Shown piece after piece: positions 1-8,838 of a DNA stretch of 64,000 nucleotides. A program made the translations under genes and the position numbers. Below the pieces are notes generated by a model that saw nothing but the letters and a program-made list of their open reading frames with translations, did no database searches and was not told the origin of the DNA. How positions within the stretch are numbered: position 1 is the first letter of the stretch; every line of letters begins with the position of its first letter. Where the stretch lies: positions 302,429 through 366,428 of the forward strand of contig JANQOX010000014.1 of NCBI GenBank assembly GCA_028285625.1. The letters are read 5' to 3'. This stretch comes from Myxococcota bacterium. Its GTDB lineage: Bacteria > Myxococcota_A > UBA9160 > UBA6930.

Positions 1-1940
1 GCGAGCGCGTCCGCGAGCGTCCCTCGGGCCGCGAGCTCGCACACGAGCAGGGGTGCGCCATCCCACCACTCCGTCGTGTAGACCGCTGCGAGATGCTGGT
101 GGCTCAGGCGAGCCATGACGTGCGCCTCCTGGAGCAGCCGTTCGGCGGCGCGGGGATCGGACACCGGAAGCGTCTTGATCGCGACGGGTCGACCGAGGGA
201 CTCGTCGCGCGCACGGTAGACGACCCCCATGCTTCCCCGGCCGATCCGCCGCTCCATGCGGAACTTGCCGGAGAGCAGGTGAGGGACCGGAGCAACGGCC
301 ATGGGTCGGCCGCATACGCTGCACGCGTCTCCGCGCTCTTCCACCCTCCCGCACCCGGCGCATTCCATCGCGGCGCGCGTCGGGTGGCGGTCGCCCTGCC
401 TCGCGGCCTCGATTCTCGCGGAGGCCGCCGAGGCGACCGCAGTCAGTGCTTCGCGGTCCGTGGGCGTGAAGGGCAGGCGGCCCTGTCGCTCGCCCAGGAG
501 CAGGGCACCCAGGAGCTGGTCGCGACTACCCCGGATGGGGACCAGCAGGGAGAAGTCGCTGGCGCCGGGCCAGTCTGCGCGCTGCGACGCCTCGATCTCG
601 AGCGGGGCGTCCGCTTCGGCCAGCTCCCGGACGACGCTCGCCTCCATGGGGAGATGCGCGGACCCGTCGGGTGAATCCAGCGTCTTGCCGTCGTCGCTCT
701 TGAGCCAGACCTCGCACCCTCCCGGTTCGAGTGCGCGCGAGACCTCCTCTTGGAGCGATTCCGCGAGATGCGTATCGGTCGATCTCCGCATCCTGTCGGC
801 GACGTCCGCCACCAGGCGGGCTGGGTCGTAGCGGTTCCGCCCGAATGCGCGGTCGAGGGATCGCGCGAGCGTGTGGCGACCCAGGTAGGCCGCGAACCCG
901 AGCACGCCGAACACCAGGGGAACGGTGACGCGTGTGTCGCTCGCCAGCTCGGCGATCGTCGCGTCTCGCTGCCGGAACAGGAAGTAGCCGAAGGCGCTCG
1001 CCGGCAGGGACAGGAGCGCCAGTAGCGCGAGGCGCGCCATGCCATGGCGCGCCTGGGCGCTGCCCTCCACGCGCACCGAGAGCGCGCCGAACGTGAGCGT
1101 CGTATAGACCGTCGCGATGGGGATCGCGACCACCACGAGCATCGTGAAGCTGAGCGTGGTCGGCCCGAAACCAGGGGTGTCGAAAGAGACCTCGTTCGCG
1201 ACGCTGAACACCGTGTGGAGCCCCTGGAGAAGCGCGGCGGCGAGGAACACCGACAGAAACAGCGCCAGCTGTCGTCGTCGTTGCGGGCCGACGACGAAGG
1301 GGGCGATCGCGAGCGGCAGCAGCGCTGCAAGGGCGGGGCGATAGGTCCAGAGCCAGAAGGCCGACGTGAAGTTGTCGGAGCGCTTGACGTTGAAGGGGTC
1401 GTCGGAGAGTCCGTACTCGAAGCGGACGTTCTCGTAGACGAGCCACACACCGATGGCGACGCTGATCGCAATGGCCGCATGAAAGCACTGGACGACACGG
1501 CGGCCCCAGCCTTCTCGCGCCAGGTACAGAAGGAACGTCCACAGGATCGCCGGCAGGAAGGCGTCGGGCGGGACCGCCACCAGGGCGCGAAGCGCGGGGC
1601 CCCCGATTCCCGCATCGACCAAGGCGCGCGTGCCCGCGTACGAGAACCCGAAGGCGCCGACCGCGAGCAGCAGCAAGCCGAACATGCGCGCCGCGCGATC
1701 GAGTCCTCGCAGCGCGAGCCAGACGCCGGCAGGCGCGAAGGCCGCGACCTGAACCACGTGGATGAGCCAGCGCTCCGGTCGCTGGAGCGCGACGTTCGGG
1801 CTCAGAACGCCGGCGAGGATCCCCACCACCCCGACGGCCACCTGCACCGAGACCACCGCGATGGCGGCTCGGAGCCACACCGGGGGGCGTTCGGACGGCT
1901 CGCGCCCGATCGTTCCGCTCGACGACTCGGGATCCAGCAT
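1..1940 (-). CDS. Membrane-bound Ser/Thr protein kinase with GAF and zinc-ribbon domains (partial, runs off left edge)
   Basis: This frame is absent from the ORF track because it has no stop inside the window; the listed minus ORFs at 443-1615 and 526-1965 are its shadows. I translated it from the ATG at 1938-1940. The first ~385 residues hold about ten hydrophobic segments. A GAF-like region follows (about 375-515, with LLGALLLGE near its end), then a CxxC-x9-CxxC zinc ribbon (C527, C530, C540, C543), then a Hanks kinase domain starting at about 559. The glycine loop IGRGSMGVV and the VAIK lysine (K589) are intact. The HRD and DFG motifs would lie beyond the edge. The membrane region plus GAF resembles the sensor half of PrsK-like histidine kinases, so the domain order membrane-GAF-zinc ribbon-kinase is unusual. 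It is divergent from the 2167-5733 operon, so joint control is possible. Confidence 0.85.
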   Translation of the reverse strand, partial: MLDPESSSGTIGREPSERPPVWLRAAIAVVSVQVAVGVVGILAGVLSPNVALQRPERWLIHVVQVAAFAPAGVWLALRGLDRAARMFGLLLLAVGAFGFSYAGTRALVDAGIGGPALRALVAVPPDAFLPAILWTFLLYLAREGWGRRVVQCFHAAIAISVAIGVWLVYENVRFEYGLSDDPFNVKRSDNFTSAFWLWTYRPALAALLPLAIAPFVVGPQRRRQLALFLSVFLAAALLQGLHTVFSVANEVSFDTPGFGPTTLSFTMLVVVAIPIATVYTTLTFGALSVRVEGSAQARHGMARLALLALLSLPASAFGYFLFRQRDATIAELASDTRVTVPLVFGVLGFAAYLGRHTLARSLDRAFGRNRYDPARLVADVADRMRRSTDTHLAESLQEEVSRALEPGGCEVWLKSDDGKTLDSPDGSAHLPMEASVVRELAEADAPLEIEASQRADWPGASDFSLLVPIRGSRDQLLGALLLGERQGRLPFTPTDREALTAVASAASARIEAARQGDRHPTRAAMECAGCGRVEERGDACSVCGRPMAVAPVPHLLSGKFRMERRIGRGSMGVVYRARDESLGRPVAIKTLPVSDPRAAERLLQEAHVMARLSHQHLAAVYTTEWWDGAPLLVCELAARGTLADAL

Positions 1941-2166
1941 CGTTCGCCACGATACTGCGCCCCACGGGGCCAGGGCACCCGGGTCAGGGGTTCTCGCCGC
2001 AGCCTCTCGGGTGTCCGCGATCGCGTACGGCAGGTCCGCTGCATTGGACGGTCGGCGAGCGATCCCGCGAGCGCGGCTCTCGGAGAGCTGGCACGCCCCT
2101 TGCTCTGACCGTGCGCCAGGAGCGCACCGCGCTGGGAGAACGCCCTTGAGTACCGCCAGGCAGACC

Positions 2167-3807
2167 ATGAGCAGAGCGACCCCGACGCTTCGCCGGCTCG
2201 CCGCCGCTCTGATCGTCATCGGAAACCTCGGGTGCGGGACGATCTACCTGCACAACGACGAACACCAGAAGCTGACGCGAGGTGCGTCGGACGAGTTCGC
2301 GAAAGCCGAGACCGAAGCGCTCTTCGAACAGGCCGGCTCGCGCCTCGAGTCGACGCTTGCGGCCGAGCGGACGGCCGCCAGGCGACGGCTGAACGCGGCG
2401 CGGGACACGATGCTGACGGGAGTGATCGACGGAGGCTCCATCTCGGTCGGCGAGCTGATCCGGCTCCATGCCGAGACGCGGCTGGCCGAGCTCGTCGACT
2501 CGGCCGGCGCCGACGGCCTGCTGGCGATGGGTCGGCTCGGTATCGAGAGAGATCTGAGCCAGACGACCGTCGGGCTGCTCAGCGCGACCCGCACTGCCTT
2601 GAATGGCCTCAGGACGCAGTACCAACAGCAGAGCGGGAAGAGCACCAACGTCTGTAGCGACCCATCGCGACCGATGTCACCGTTGGTTCCGGGTGGCGAC
2701 GCCGGACGTGCGCGTCAGATCTACCCTCTCCTACAGCGTGCCTGTACGCGGTGGATTCGCGCCACGGCAGAGCAGACCGAACTGCACCGAGTCATCGGCG
2801 CGAGCGGGCAGTACGGTCTCGTGCTCCAGCGGCTCGAAGAGCTTCGCGGGCAGCGGGCCGCCCTCGAGGACACGCGCGCCGGGCTGAAGGCAACCCTGGA
2901 CGCGCTCGAGGCCCGGTACGAAGCGGCCGTCAGGGAGGCCGCGACCCCAGCAGACCTCGCGGCGTTCGTCGCGAAGCGCGACACCATTCGGGACGAGCTG
3001 GGCCAGGTTCTGTCGGGACTCGGCGATGCGACCGCGGTTGTCGCCCTGCTCGCAAACCACCCGGGCGGAGGAGGCGTTTCGGAGGCTGTGGCGGCTGGTT
3101 TCGGGAGGCTCGTTCAGGCGGAGTTCCTGGGCACGAACCTCCAGAGCCTCCTCACCGTGTCGCTCGAGGCGGATGCCGATCCCCCCGACGAGGCCGGCCG
3201 GGTGGCGCGCAGCTACCACGCGCTGGTCGTGAACAGCGTCGACCACCTCGCGCGCCTCGACCGTGCGCTCGACCCCGAAGCCATCCCTCCCGCGAATGCG
3301 CTTCTGGTCCGCCTCGCCTACCAGAGACACCGCGAGGCCGGAGCCCGGCTGGTGCTGGCCGAGCATCGGGCGCGTCTCCAGGCCACCGAGCTCGAGGCTC
3401 GGGGGATGACCAACGAGATCTACTACCTCTGGCGGGCCCACCGTCACGCGTCCCGGCTCCGGGACCTGCCGGGTTCCTGTGGACGTCCATCCACGGGCGA
3501 GGCGATCGGAATGGCTGCCTATCTGGAGGCGTGCCCCGACTCGGATGGTTCTGCGGCACTGGTCGCGCTGGATCACGCGTGGACCCGAGGTCGCCAGCTG
3601 TCGATGGAGTCGGCCTTCGCGCGTACCTCCGTGGCGCAGCGCGCGGCGCTGGCGCGCACGCGTGCCAACGCCGATGTCTGGTTCGATCTGCTGGAGCCGG
3701 CCCTCGCCGAGCTCGTCGCCTATGGCGAGGGCGGCATCCGTACCGAGACGATCATCGAGCTGTTCAAGGCGACCGGCCTGGCCGCCATCGCCGTGGGGGT
3801 CTACTGA
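2167..3807 (+). CDS. Large helical lipoprotein, first gene of a four-gene coupled operon
   Basis: The ORF is open from 1762, but the ATG at 2167 gives a lipoprotein signal (hydrophobic LAAALIVIGNLGC, lipobox Cys), so I take that start; the product is 546 aa. The mature protein is mostly helical, with a charged heptad-rich stretch around residues 220-275 (LQRLEELRGQRAALEDTR), and no recognised domain. It probably sits in the outer membrane or at the periplasmic face. Its stop TGA overlaps the ATG of the next gene (ATGA), which implies translational coupling. Function is unknown. Its partners (a second lipoprotein, a small soluble protein, a 2-TM coiled-coil protein) suggest an envelope-spanning complex. 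Confidence 0.75.
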   Translation: MSRATPTLRRLAAALIVIGNLGCGTIYLHNDEHQKLTRGASDEFAKAETEALFEQAGSRLESTLAAERTAARRRLNAARDTMLTGVIDGGSISVGELIRLHAETRLAELVDSAGADGLLAMGRLGIERDLSQTTVGLLSATRTALNGLRTQYQQQSGKSTNVCSDPSRPMSPLVPGGDAGRARQIYPLLQRACTRWIRATAEQTELHRVIGASGQYGLVLQRLEELRGQRAALEDTRAGLKATLDALEARYEAAVREAATPADLAAFVAKRDTIRDELGQVLSGLGDATAVVALLANHPGGGGVSEAVAAGFGRLVQAEFLGTNLQSLLTVSLEADADPPDEAGRVARSYHALVVNSVDHLARLDRALDPEAIPPANALLVRLAYQRHREAGARLVLAEHRARLQATELEARGMTNEIYYLWRAHRHASRLRDLPGSCGRPSTGEAIGMAAYLEACPDSDGSAALVALDHAWTRGRQLSMESAFARTSVAQRAALARTRANADVWFDLLEPALAELVAYGEGGIRTETIIELFKATGLAAIAVGVY

Positions 3808-4409
3808 TGAGACGATCCGCCTGTACCGTACTCCTGCTGAGCGCAGTGGCGTCCACCACCGCGTGCCGGACGCCCGGCGCGGTGGCGGAGACTGCGACCC
3901 TCGTGATGGGCCACTCGGCAAAGCTCAGTGAGCAGCTGGTCGCATTCGAGCGGGGCTACCGTCGCGCCGACCAGGCGCGCGCCCAACGCACCGCTGCGTT
4001 GGGCGATGCGGCCGCGTTCGACGAGGAGCTCGTCGAAGAGAGGCGGCGGGTCTGGTTGGTCGGCGACGACGAGGTCGCCCTTCGTCTGTTCGACGGTCTG
4101 GCGGCGACACGGCCCGAGGTGGCCACGCCCGACTACCGGCTTCCTGGTGGCGAGGCCCGTGCGCCGAAGCCCAAGGCGCTCTACGACCCGAAGCCCATCG
4201 AAGAGATGATCAAGAAGCTCCAGGAGCTCGTCGACGGGTCGGACTCCGCGCGCGCGACGCTCGCCTTCCTCGCCGCGGTTGCGCGAGGTCTCCAGGAGGA
4301 TCAGTCCGCGGCCGTCGCGTCGGCCACCGATGCGGGCCAGTCGGCCGAGGGCGAGCTGAGCAAGGCCATGGAGATGGCGCCCGAAACGCGCTCGAAGGAC
4401 GTCCAATGA
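3807..4409 (+). CDS. Small lipoprotein, second gene of the coupled operon
   Basis: The product is 200 aa and starts at an ATG overlapping the upstream stop by one base. The N-terminus MRRSACTVLLLSAVASTTAC is a typical lipoprotein signal ending in a Cys (STTAC). The body is charged and predicted helical, with a proline/lysine-rich linker (RAPKPKALYDPKPIEEM) about two thirds along. I recognise no family. The longer ORF-track start at 2751 lies antisense-like inside the previous gene in another frame and is rejected. The 3' end overlaps the next start by ATGA. Confidence 0.72.
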   Translation: MRRSACTVLLLSAVASTTACRTPGAVAETATLVMGHSAKLSEQLVAFERGYRRADQARAQRTAALGDAAAFDEELVEERRRVWLVGDDEVALRLFDGLAATRPEVATPDYRLPGGEARAPKPKALYDPKPIEEMIKKLQELVDGSDSARATLAFLAAVARGLQEDQSAAVASATDAGQSAEGELSKAMEMAPETRSKDVQ

Positions 4410-4765
4410 CCGACGAACAGTTCAACGCCTGGCTCGCCGCGCATGAGATGATCGGATTCTATCTCGATGCGACGCGCGCCCTCGACCGTCTCTACCGTTC
4501 CGAAGCCATCGATCGCACGCGCTACCGCAGCGAGAGAGCTGCGCTCGATGTGAGCCGGATCCAATGGGAGGAGAGGGCGCGTGCTCTCGAGGAGGGATGG
4601 TCGCCGATCACCGGCCCGACCGAGGCGCAGGTCGCCGAGCTCTCTTCTGCCATCGAGAGCCTGGGCCGATCGGTCGCCGCGTCCAACGCCGTCGACGGGC
4701 TTCTCGGCACCATCGCAGACGCCGCGACGACCGCACGGTCTCTCGCCGCGGGCCCGGCCGCATGA
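4406..4765 (+). CDS. Small soluble hypothetical protein, third gene of the coupled operon
   Basis: A 119-aa protein with no signal peptide or membrane segment. It is acidic and predicted all-helical (FNAWLAAHEMIGFYLDATRALDRLY), with two possible coiled-coil stretches. It overlaps the upstream stop and the downstream start by 4 nt each (ATGA at both junctions), so its stoichiometry is probably tied to its neighbours. No family was recognised. It may be a cytoplasmic or periplasmic adaptor of the complex built by the two lipoproteins and the 2-TM protein. This role is inference from context only. Confidence 0.7.
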   Translation: MTDEQFNAWLAAHEMIGFYLDATRALDRLYRSEAIDRTRYRSERAALDVSRIQWEERARALEEGWSPITGPTEAQVAELSSAIESLGRSVAASNAVDGLLGTIADAATTARSLAAGPAA

Positions 4766-5733
4766 GTTCGCCGAACCCCTACGAGTTCGAACGAAGCCTG
4801 AGGCTGATCCAGCGCAACCGTACGGGTCGACACCTGGAGTCCGATCTCGCCGAGTTCCTGAGGCGAATCGGAGTCGATGGGCTCGAGGGCCGGGACGGCG
4901 AGGTCGCGCGGCGTTTCGTGGCTGCCGCCCATGAGAACGCGACCTGGTACGTGCTGCAACGACGGCAGGAGTCCATCAAGCGGGTCGCCTACATGGTCTT
5001 GACCGTGGCTTTGGTGGTTCTGCTCCCGATCGTCACCTGGTTCATGCCGGCCGCTTCGGCGATGGCTCTCGATCGGGCCGGTGTGTCGCAGGCGGACCCA
5101 ACCAGTGCCGCGATCATCACCGCACAGCTGACGGCCCTGCTCAGTGGCTTCTTCGGCATCCACCGCCTGGTGACGGCATGGATGTTCCGTCGCAACTCGG
5201 CGTATGCGTTCTGGAAGGCGAGTACGGAGCTGAAGGCGCTGATCTACTCGATCGAGGACGGCTTCCGCCTGGCAGCCGAGAATGGGGCGCCGGGCCGGGT
5301 GCGTCAGGTCTTGCGTGGTGGCATCCAGAAGGCAGAGGCGATCGTGCAGGAGGAGCGCGAGACGTTCTTCCGGTCGCTCGAGGCTACGGCGGTGGATCTC
5401 GATCGGCTCGTGGCGCGGTCGACGGAGTCTGCGCAAACCCTGGTGACTCGCGTGAGCCAGCCCATCATCGAAGAGATCGCTTCGAAGCAGGTCGCCGCGG
5501 AGCAGCACGCTGGCGAACTGCGAACGGCGAAGCGTCGGCTGCTCGAGGCGCTGACGAAGCGCCGTCTCCACGAGGAGCGCCTACGGCGTCTCCGCGCGCG
5601 TCGCGCGTACGTTGCGGGTGCCGACGAGGCGCCTCTCGAGGCGAACATCGAGGCCCAGGCCCAACGTCTCGCGGAGTCCGAGCTCGAGGTGGTCGGGGTG
5701 AAGGCGAGCTGGAAGGCGGTCTCCAGCGCCTGA
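4762..5733 (+). CDS. Two-TM membrane protein with long helical C-terminal domain (SLATT-like topology)
   Basis: The ATG at 4762 overlaps the preceding stop, so the 323-aa product is preferred over the ORF-track start at 4564. A soluble N-terminal part of ~75 residues is followed by two hydrophobic helices (VAYMVLTVALVVLLPIVTWF and the IITAQLTALLSGFFGI segment). A long charged helical region with heptad character then runs to the C-terminus (ELRTAKRRLLEALTKRRLHEERL). Two TM helices followed by cytoplasmic helices recalls SLATT/DUF4231 effector proteins, but I see no diagnostic motif, so this is only a topology match. It closes the operon; the next gene is convergent 15 nt downstream. Confidence 0.72.
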   Translation: MSSPNPYEFERSLRLIQRNRTGRHLESDLAEFLRRIGVDGLEGRDGEVARRFVAAAHENATWYVLQRRQESIKRVAYMVLTVALVVLLPIVTWFMPAASAMALDRAGVSQADPTSAAIITAQLTALLSGFFGIHRLVTAWMFRRNSAYAFWKASTELKALIYSIEDGFRLAAENGAPGRVRQVLRGGIQKAEAIVQEERETFFRSLEATAVDLDRLVARSTESAQTLVTRVSQPIIEEIASKQVAAEQHAGELRTAKRRLLEALTKRRLHEERLRRLRARRAYVAGADEAPLEANIEAQAQRLAESELEVVGVKASWKAVSSA

Positions 5734-5748
5734 CGGGCTCCCTGCTTG

Positions 5749-6444
5749 CTACTCGAGCCGACAGACCACCCGCGAGAGGCGCTCGCGGACGTCCGCTACG
5801 CCGCTGGGCCCGGTGCAGACGATGCGCTTCTCGTGCAGCCCGAGGTCGCGCAGCTCGGCCTCGCGGCCCTGGTCGCGTAGCTCCTGCACGTACGGGATCT
5901 CGCCCAGGGTGTCGATCTCCTCGAGCGTGAGTCCGGCGCGCCGTTCGCTGGGGATGCCTGAGACGCGGCCGGCGAAGACGTCGTCGACGTAGTCCCAATC
6001 GACGCCCTCGCGGTCGCGCAGCTCGGCGATGCGTCGCGCCTGCTCGCGCGCCAGGCGCGCGTCCGAGTCTCCGGACGCATGCGCGGTGCGCCCCATGGGC
6101 GGCCCCGCCGACACCGCCGGCGACGGGTTCGTGCGCGCGAAGACGCGACGGACTACGGGCTCCGAAGGCCGCGGCTCGTTACCAGCGGGCCGCTCCGCAC
6201 CGCCCTCGCGCGCCAGCTCGCGCCGCATCTCGGCCTCGAACCAGGTGGCCAGCAGCTCCGGGTCGTCCAGTGTCGGAGGGCGTGACGCGTCGCCCTCGGC
6301 CTGGCTCGTCGTGGCCGGGGCGGCCGCAGGCAAGGTGCCGTCCGACCCGCGGTCGCCGGTACCCAGGCCCGCCGCGACCCCGAACGCTGCGAGTACGAGG
6401 AGAACGATGGGCAGGACGGTCGTGAGCCAACCGCGAAGGCGCAT
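5749..6444 (-). CDS. Exported or membrane-anchored hypothetical protein
   Basis: The ATG at 6442-6444 gives 231 aa with an N-terminal hydrophobic segment (WLTTVLPIVLLVLAAFGVAAG) that is a signal anchor or uncleaved signal. A low-complexity Ala/Pro/Ser stretch follows, then a charged helical half (ARLAREQARRIAELRDREGVDWDYVDDV). The last 40 residues carry two cysteines (RIVC...SRVVCRLE) that could form a disulphide in the periplasm. I recognise no family. It ends 15 nt from the convergent 2-TM gene and lies downstream of alkB on the same strand, with a 91-nt gap, so co-transcription is possible. Confidence 0.6.
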   Translation of the reverse strand: MRLRGWLTTVLPIVLLVLAAFGVAAGLGTGDRGSDGTLPAAAPATTSQAEGDASRPPTLDDPELLATWFEAEMRRELAREGGAERPAGNEPRPSEPVVRRVFARTNPSPAVSAGPPMGRTAHASGDSDARLAREQARRIAELRDREGVDWDYVDDVFAGRVSGIPSERRAGLTLEEIDTLGEIPYVQELRDQGREAELRDLGLHEKRIVCTGPSGVADVRERLSRVVCRLE

Positions 6445-6535
6445 CGCCGTAGGATCGCCGGTAGCGCGATGCCTTGGGAATCCGAGCGGAGGCGCTTCGG
6501 TGACAGTTCGGCGAAGGCGATCCCCGGAGGACCGC

Positions 6536-8098
6536 TCAGGCGCCCAGGGCGCCCCGCGCGACGTCGGTGAGCGCGCCCAGGGCGGCCACGGCACCGAAGA
6601 AGAACACCCACGACGAGGTCGCGCCCACTCGGAGCTCCACGTGCCGACGCACGTTGATGACGACCGTGAAGACGGCCAGGATCCACACCGCCATCGCGAA
6701 CCGGCCGGCCAGGTCGCCACTCGCCCCGGACTCGATCCAGCCCCCGAGGCTCGCACCTGCGGCGATGCCCAGCAGCACGAGGCCTACGCGGACGAATGCC
6801 GGAAGGCCGCCCCACGCGCGGGCGAGCGCGCTGCGCGGAGGCGTCGGCGCGTCGGTGGACTCGGTGGTCGGCTGGCTCGCCTCTACGGCGGCCTCGTTGG
6901 GCGGTGTGCCCGCCTCGATGGCCGTCTCGAATGCCCGGGCGCGCGTGAGCGCCCGCTGCGCCCGTTCGCGCAGGTCGGGGGCGACGTCGGCCTCGGGGTC
7001 GAAGGGGCCGAGCTGGCGGTTCGCAAGCTCGAGCGTGGCCCGGTGGCGGAACTCTTCGTTGCGCCCCATCACGAGATCGACCATGCCCACGTAGCCCGCC
7101 GGCAGCACGGGCGCCTCGTCGAACACGCGCAGCTGCTGGAAAGGTCGCGCCGGAAACGCGTGGTGATCGGCATGGCGCGACAGGCCGGTGAGCCCGTAGT
7201 ACGTGAACCAGGCGTGGGTGTCCCACGAGTCGACCGGCCGCACCTTGCGCTGCCTGCGCACCAGCCCCCAGTGCTCGAAGTAGTTCACCGCCTCGAGCAG
7301 CCGGATGGCCGTGAACGCCTGGAGCAGGAAGGCGAAGAACGCCGCGAAGCCGAAGGCCGCCCACGCGGCGAAGGCCATGGCCCAGCCCACTGCGATGCCG
7401 TGGAGGATGCGATTGCCCAGCATGCGGCGATCGAAGAGCTTCATGTCCTCGTCGCCCAGCCGCCGCGCTTCGAGGCGCCAGGCGCTCGCGAACTGCGCGG
7501 GCACCGTGCGGCGAAAGAACGGTTCGAAGCGCTCGCCGAAGCGCGCGGTGGCCGGGTCGGCCGGTGTGCCCACGCGCACGTGGTGGCCGCGCAGGTGCTC
7601 GGTGTAGAAGTGCTCGTAGAGCACCGTGCAAAGAAGCAGTCGCCCGAGCAGCCGCTCCCAGGCCTTGGTACGGTGGATCAGCTCGTGGGCGGTGATGATC
7701 GAGAAGCCCGAGCTCGACCCCACCACCAGGAAGATCATCACCGAGTCCACCGAGAAGATGGCCTGGGTCTGGTACATGCGGCAGAGCTCGAACACGACCA
7801 GGAACTGGAGGCCCGCGAGGGTGTAGACCAGCGCATCGAAGGGCCAGGCCGGCAGGCTCGCCACCGGCTGTCGGCGCTCTTCGAGCGTGCGCGTATCGAG
7901 CGCGAACGCCACCACCAACGGCGCCAGGAACAGCGCGGCCACCCACCAGGCGTGGGGGCCGGTCCAGACGAAGGCGAGCGCCACCGCCGGAAAGGCGAGG
8001 GACGTGAGATGCTTGGCGAAGATCCAAGCGACCTGACCCGCGCTGGGGGTCGGCGCGGCGCCCGCGTCGGGGCGCGCGGTAGGTGCCGCTGCAGTCAT
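6536..8098 (-). CDS. alkB: AlkB-family membrane di-iron monooxygenase (alkane 1-monooxygenase-like) with C-terminal extension
   Basis: The 520-aa product from the ATG at 8096-8098 carries the integral-membrane fatty acid hydroxylase histidine boxes: HELIHR (about residue 136), EHFYTEHLRGHH (about 163-175), the NYFEHWGL block (about 272) and SRHADHH (about 309). Such enzymes hydroxylate terminal methyl groups of alkanes or related hydrophobic chains with electrons from rubredoxin. No rubredoxin gene is in the window. The family is usually about 400 aa; here a Thr/Glu-rich linker leads to an extra ~110 residues with three hydrophobic segments (VGLVLLGIAAGASLGGW and two more). The ORF track's upstream start at 8746 is antisense to hsp20 and rejected. 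A 7-2-7 inverted repeat lies 37 nt upstream. Confidence 0.88.
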   Translation of the reverse strand: MTAAAPTARPDAGAAPTPSAGQVAWIFAKHLTSLAFPAVALAFVWTGPHAWWVAALFLAPLVVAFALDTRTLEERRQPVASLPAWPFDALVYTLAGLQFLVVFELCRMYQTQAIFSVDSVMIFLVVGSSSGFSIITAHELIHRTKAWERLLGRLLLCTVLYEHFYTEHLRGHHVRVGTPADPATARFGERFEPFFRRTVPAQFASAWRLEARRLGDEDMKLFDRRMLGNRILHGIAVGWAMAFAAWAAFGFAAFFAFLLQAFTAIRLLEAVNYFEHWGLVRRQRKVRPVDSWDTHAWFTYYGLTGLSRHADHHAFPARPFQQLRVFDEAPVLPAGYVGMVDLVMGRNEEFRHRATLELANRQLGPFDPEADVAPDLRERAQRALTRARAFETAIEAGTPPNEAAVEASQPTTESTDAPTPPRSALARAWGGLPAFVRVGLVLLGIAAGASLGGWIESGASGDLAGRFAMAVWILAVFTVVINVRRHVELRVGATSSWVFFFGAVAALGALTDVARGALGA

Positions 8099-8134
8099 GG
8101 GGGCTCCATCGGGCGACTCGTAGCAGCCATTGAG

Positions 8135-8150
8135 CTTACCGACCGGTAAG
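8135..8150. promoter_or_regulatory. TetR-type operator upstream of alkB
   Basis: CTTACCG-AC-CGGTAAG is an inverted repeat with perfect 7-nt arms and a 2-nt spacer, 37 nt upstream of the alkB start and about 210 nt upstream of hsp20. The ACCGACCGGT core is typical of TetR-family operators. No TetR gene is adjacent, so a regulator elsewhere would be needed. Either divergent gene could be the target; alkB is closer. Confidence 0.55.
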
Positions 8151-8362
8151 TGCGAGTGCCACGGCACGGCGCTGTGCGGGGCCGGTCCGCATCCCGGGCG
8201 CACGCCGCAAGGGTGCGCGTCGTGCGGTCGACGCAACGCGGGAGGTGCTCGGCTTGACACCCATGCGGTGGTGCCGACGCATTGTTCGTCCGGCGCCGCA
8301 GGGCGGTCCACGAGGCCCGCCACCGCTGGCCCGCTCGGACCGCGAAGACAAAGGAGATCCAC

Positions 8363-8824
8363 ATGGCTCAGATCAGCCCGTCTCGACACGGCGGCGTCGA
8401 CCCCTGGCGCGACTTCGACCGGCTGCGCCGGGAGATGAACGCGCTGCTCGGAAACTTCGGCTCGGCATCGCCGCTCGCGAGTGGACACCGCGGGGTGTAC
8501 CCCGCCGTGAACCTCTACGAGACCGACGACGCGTACGTCCTCACGGCGGAGCTGCCCGGGGTGGCCGGTGACGACATCCGCGTGCTCGTCGAGGGCAACA
8601 CCGTCACCGTCGAGGGCGCCCGACAGGTCGCCTACGCCGACGAAGAAGGCGTCAGCCTGCATCGGCGCGAACGCCAATCGGGCCGCTTTCGCCGCGCGTT
8701 CGAGCTGCCGGCCGCGATCGCAGCCGACGCCGTCGAGGCCGTCCATCGCAACGGCGTCCTCGAGTTGCGCCTCACCAAGACCCCCGAAGCCCAGCCGCGC
8801 CAGATCTCGGTAAAGGCGGGTTGA
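8363..8824 (+). CDS. Small heat shock protein, Hsp20/alpha-crystallin family
   Basis: The ATG at 8363 follows AAGGAG at a good distance; the product is 153 aa. After a basic N-terminal arm (PWRDFDRLRREMNALL) the alpha-crystallin domain runs from about residue 46, with the family signatures NLYETDDAYVLTAELPGV and the NGVLELRLTK block. Hsp20 proteins are ATP-independent holdases that bind unfolding proteins in the cytoplasm. It is followed at 15 nt by a second, divergent Hsp20 gene, forming a two-gene operon that ends in a strong hairpin. Confidence 0.9.
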   Translation: MAQISPSRHGGVDPWRDFDRLRREMNALLGNFGSASPLASGHRGVYPAVNLYETDDAYVLTAELPGVAGDDIRVLVEGNTVTVEGARQVAYADEEGVSLHRRERQSGRFRRAFELPAAIAADAVEAVHRNGVLELRLTKTPEAQPRQISVKAG

Positions 8825-8838
8825 AGGAGAGACGAACC

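Noticed and set aside
443-1965. Minus-strand ORFs 443-1615 and 526-1965 as genes
   Set aside because: Both are out of frame with the kinase coding frame found by manual translation; their Arg/Ser-rich content is shadow translation.
1044-2108. 354-aa plus ORF
   Set aside because: It is antisense to the membrane part of the kinase gene and is rich in Arg, Glu and Gln without domain sense.
8254-8282. Heat-shock promoter upstream of hsp20 (TTGACA)
   Set aside because: The -35 hexamer is good, but no convincing -10 or sigma32-type box follows at the right distance.
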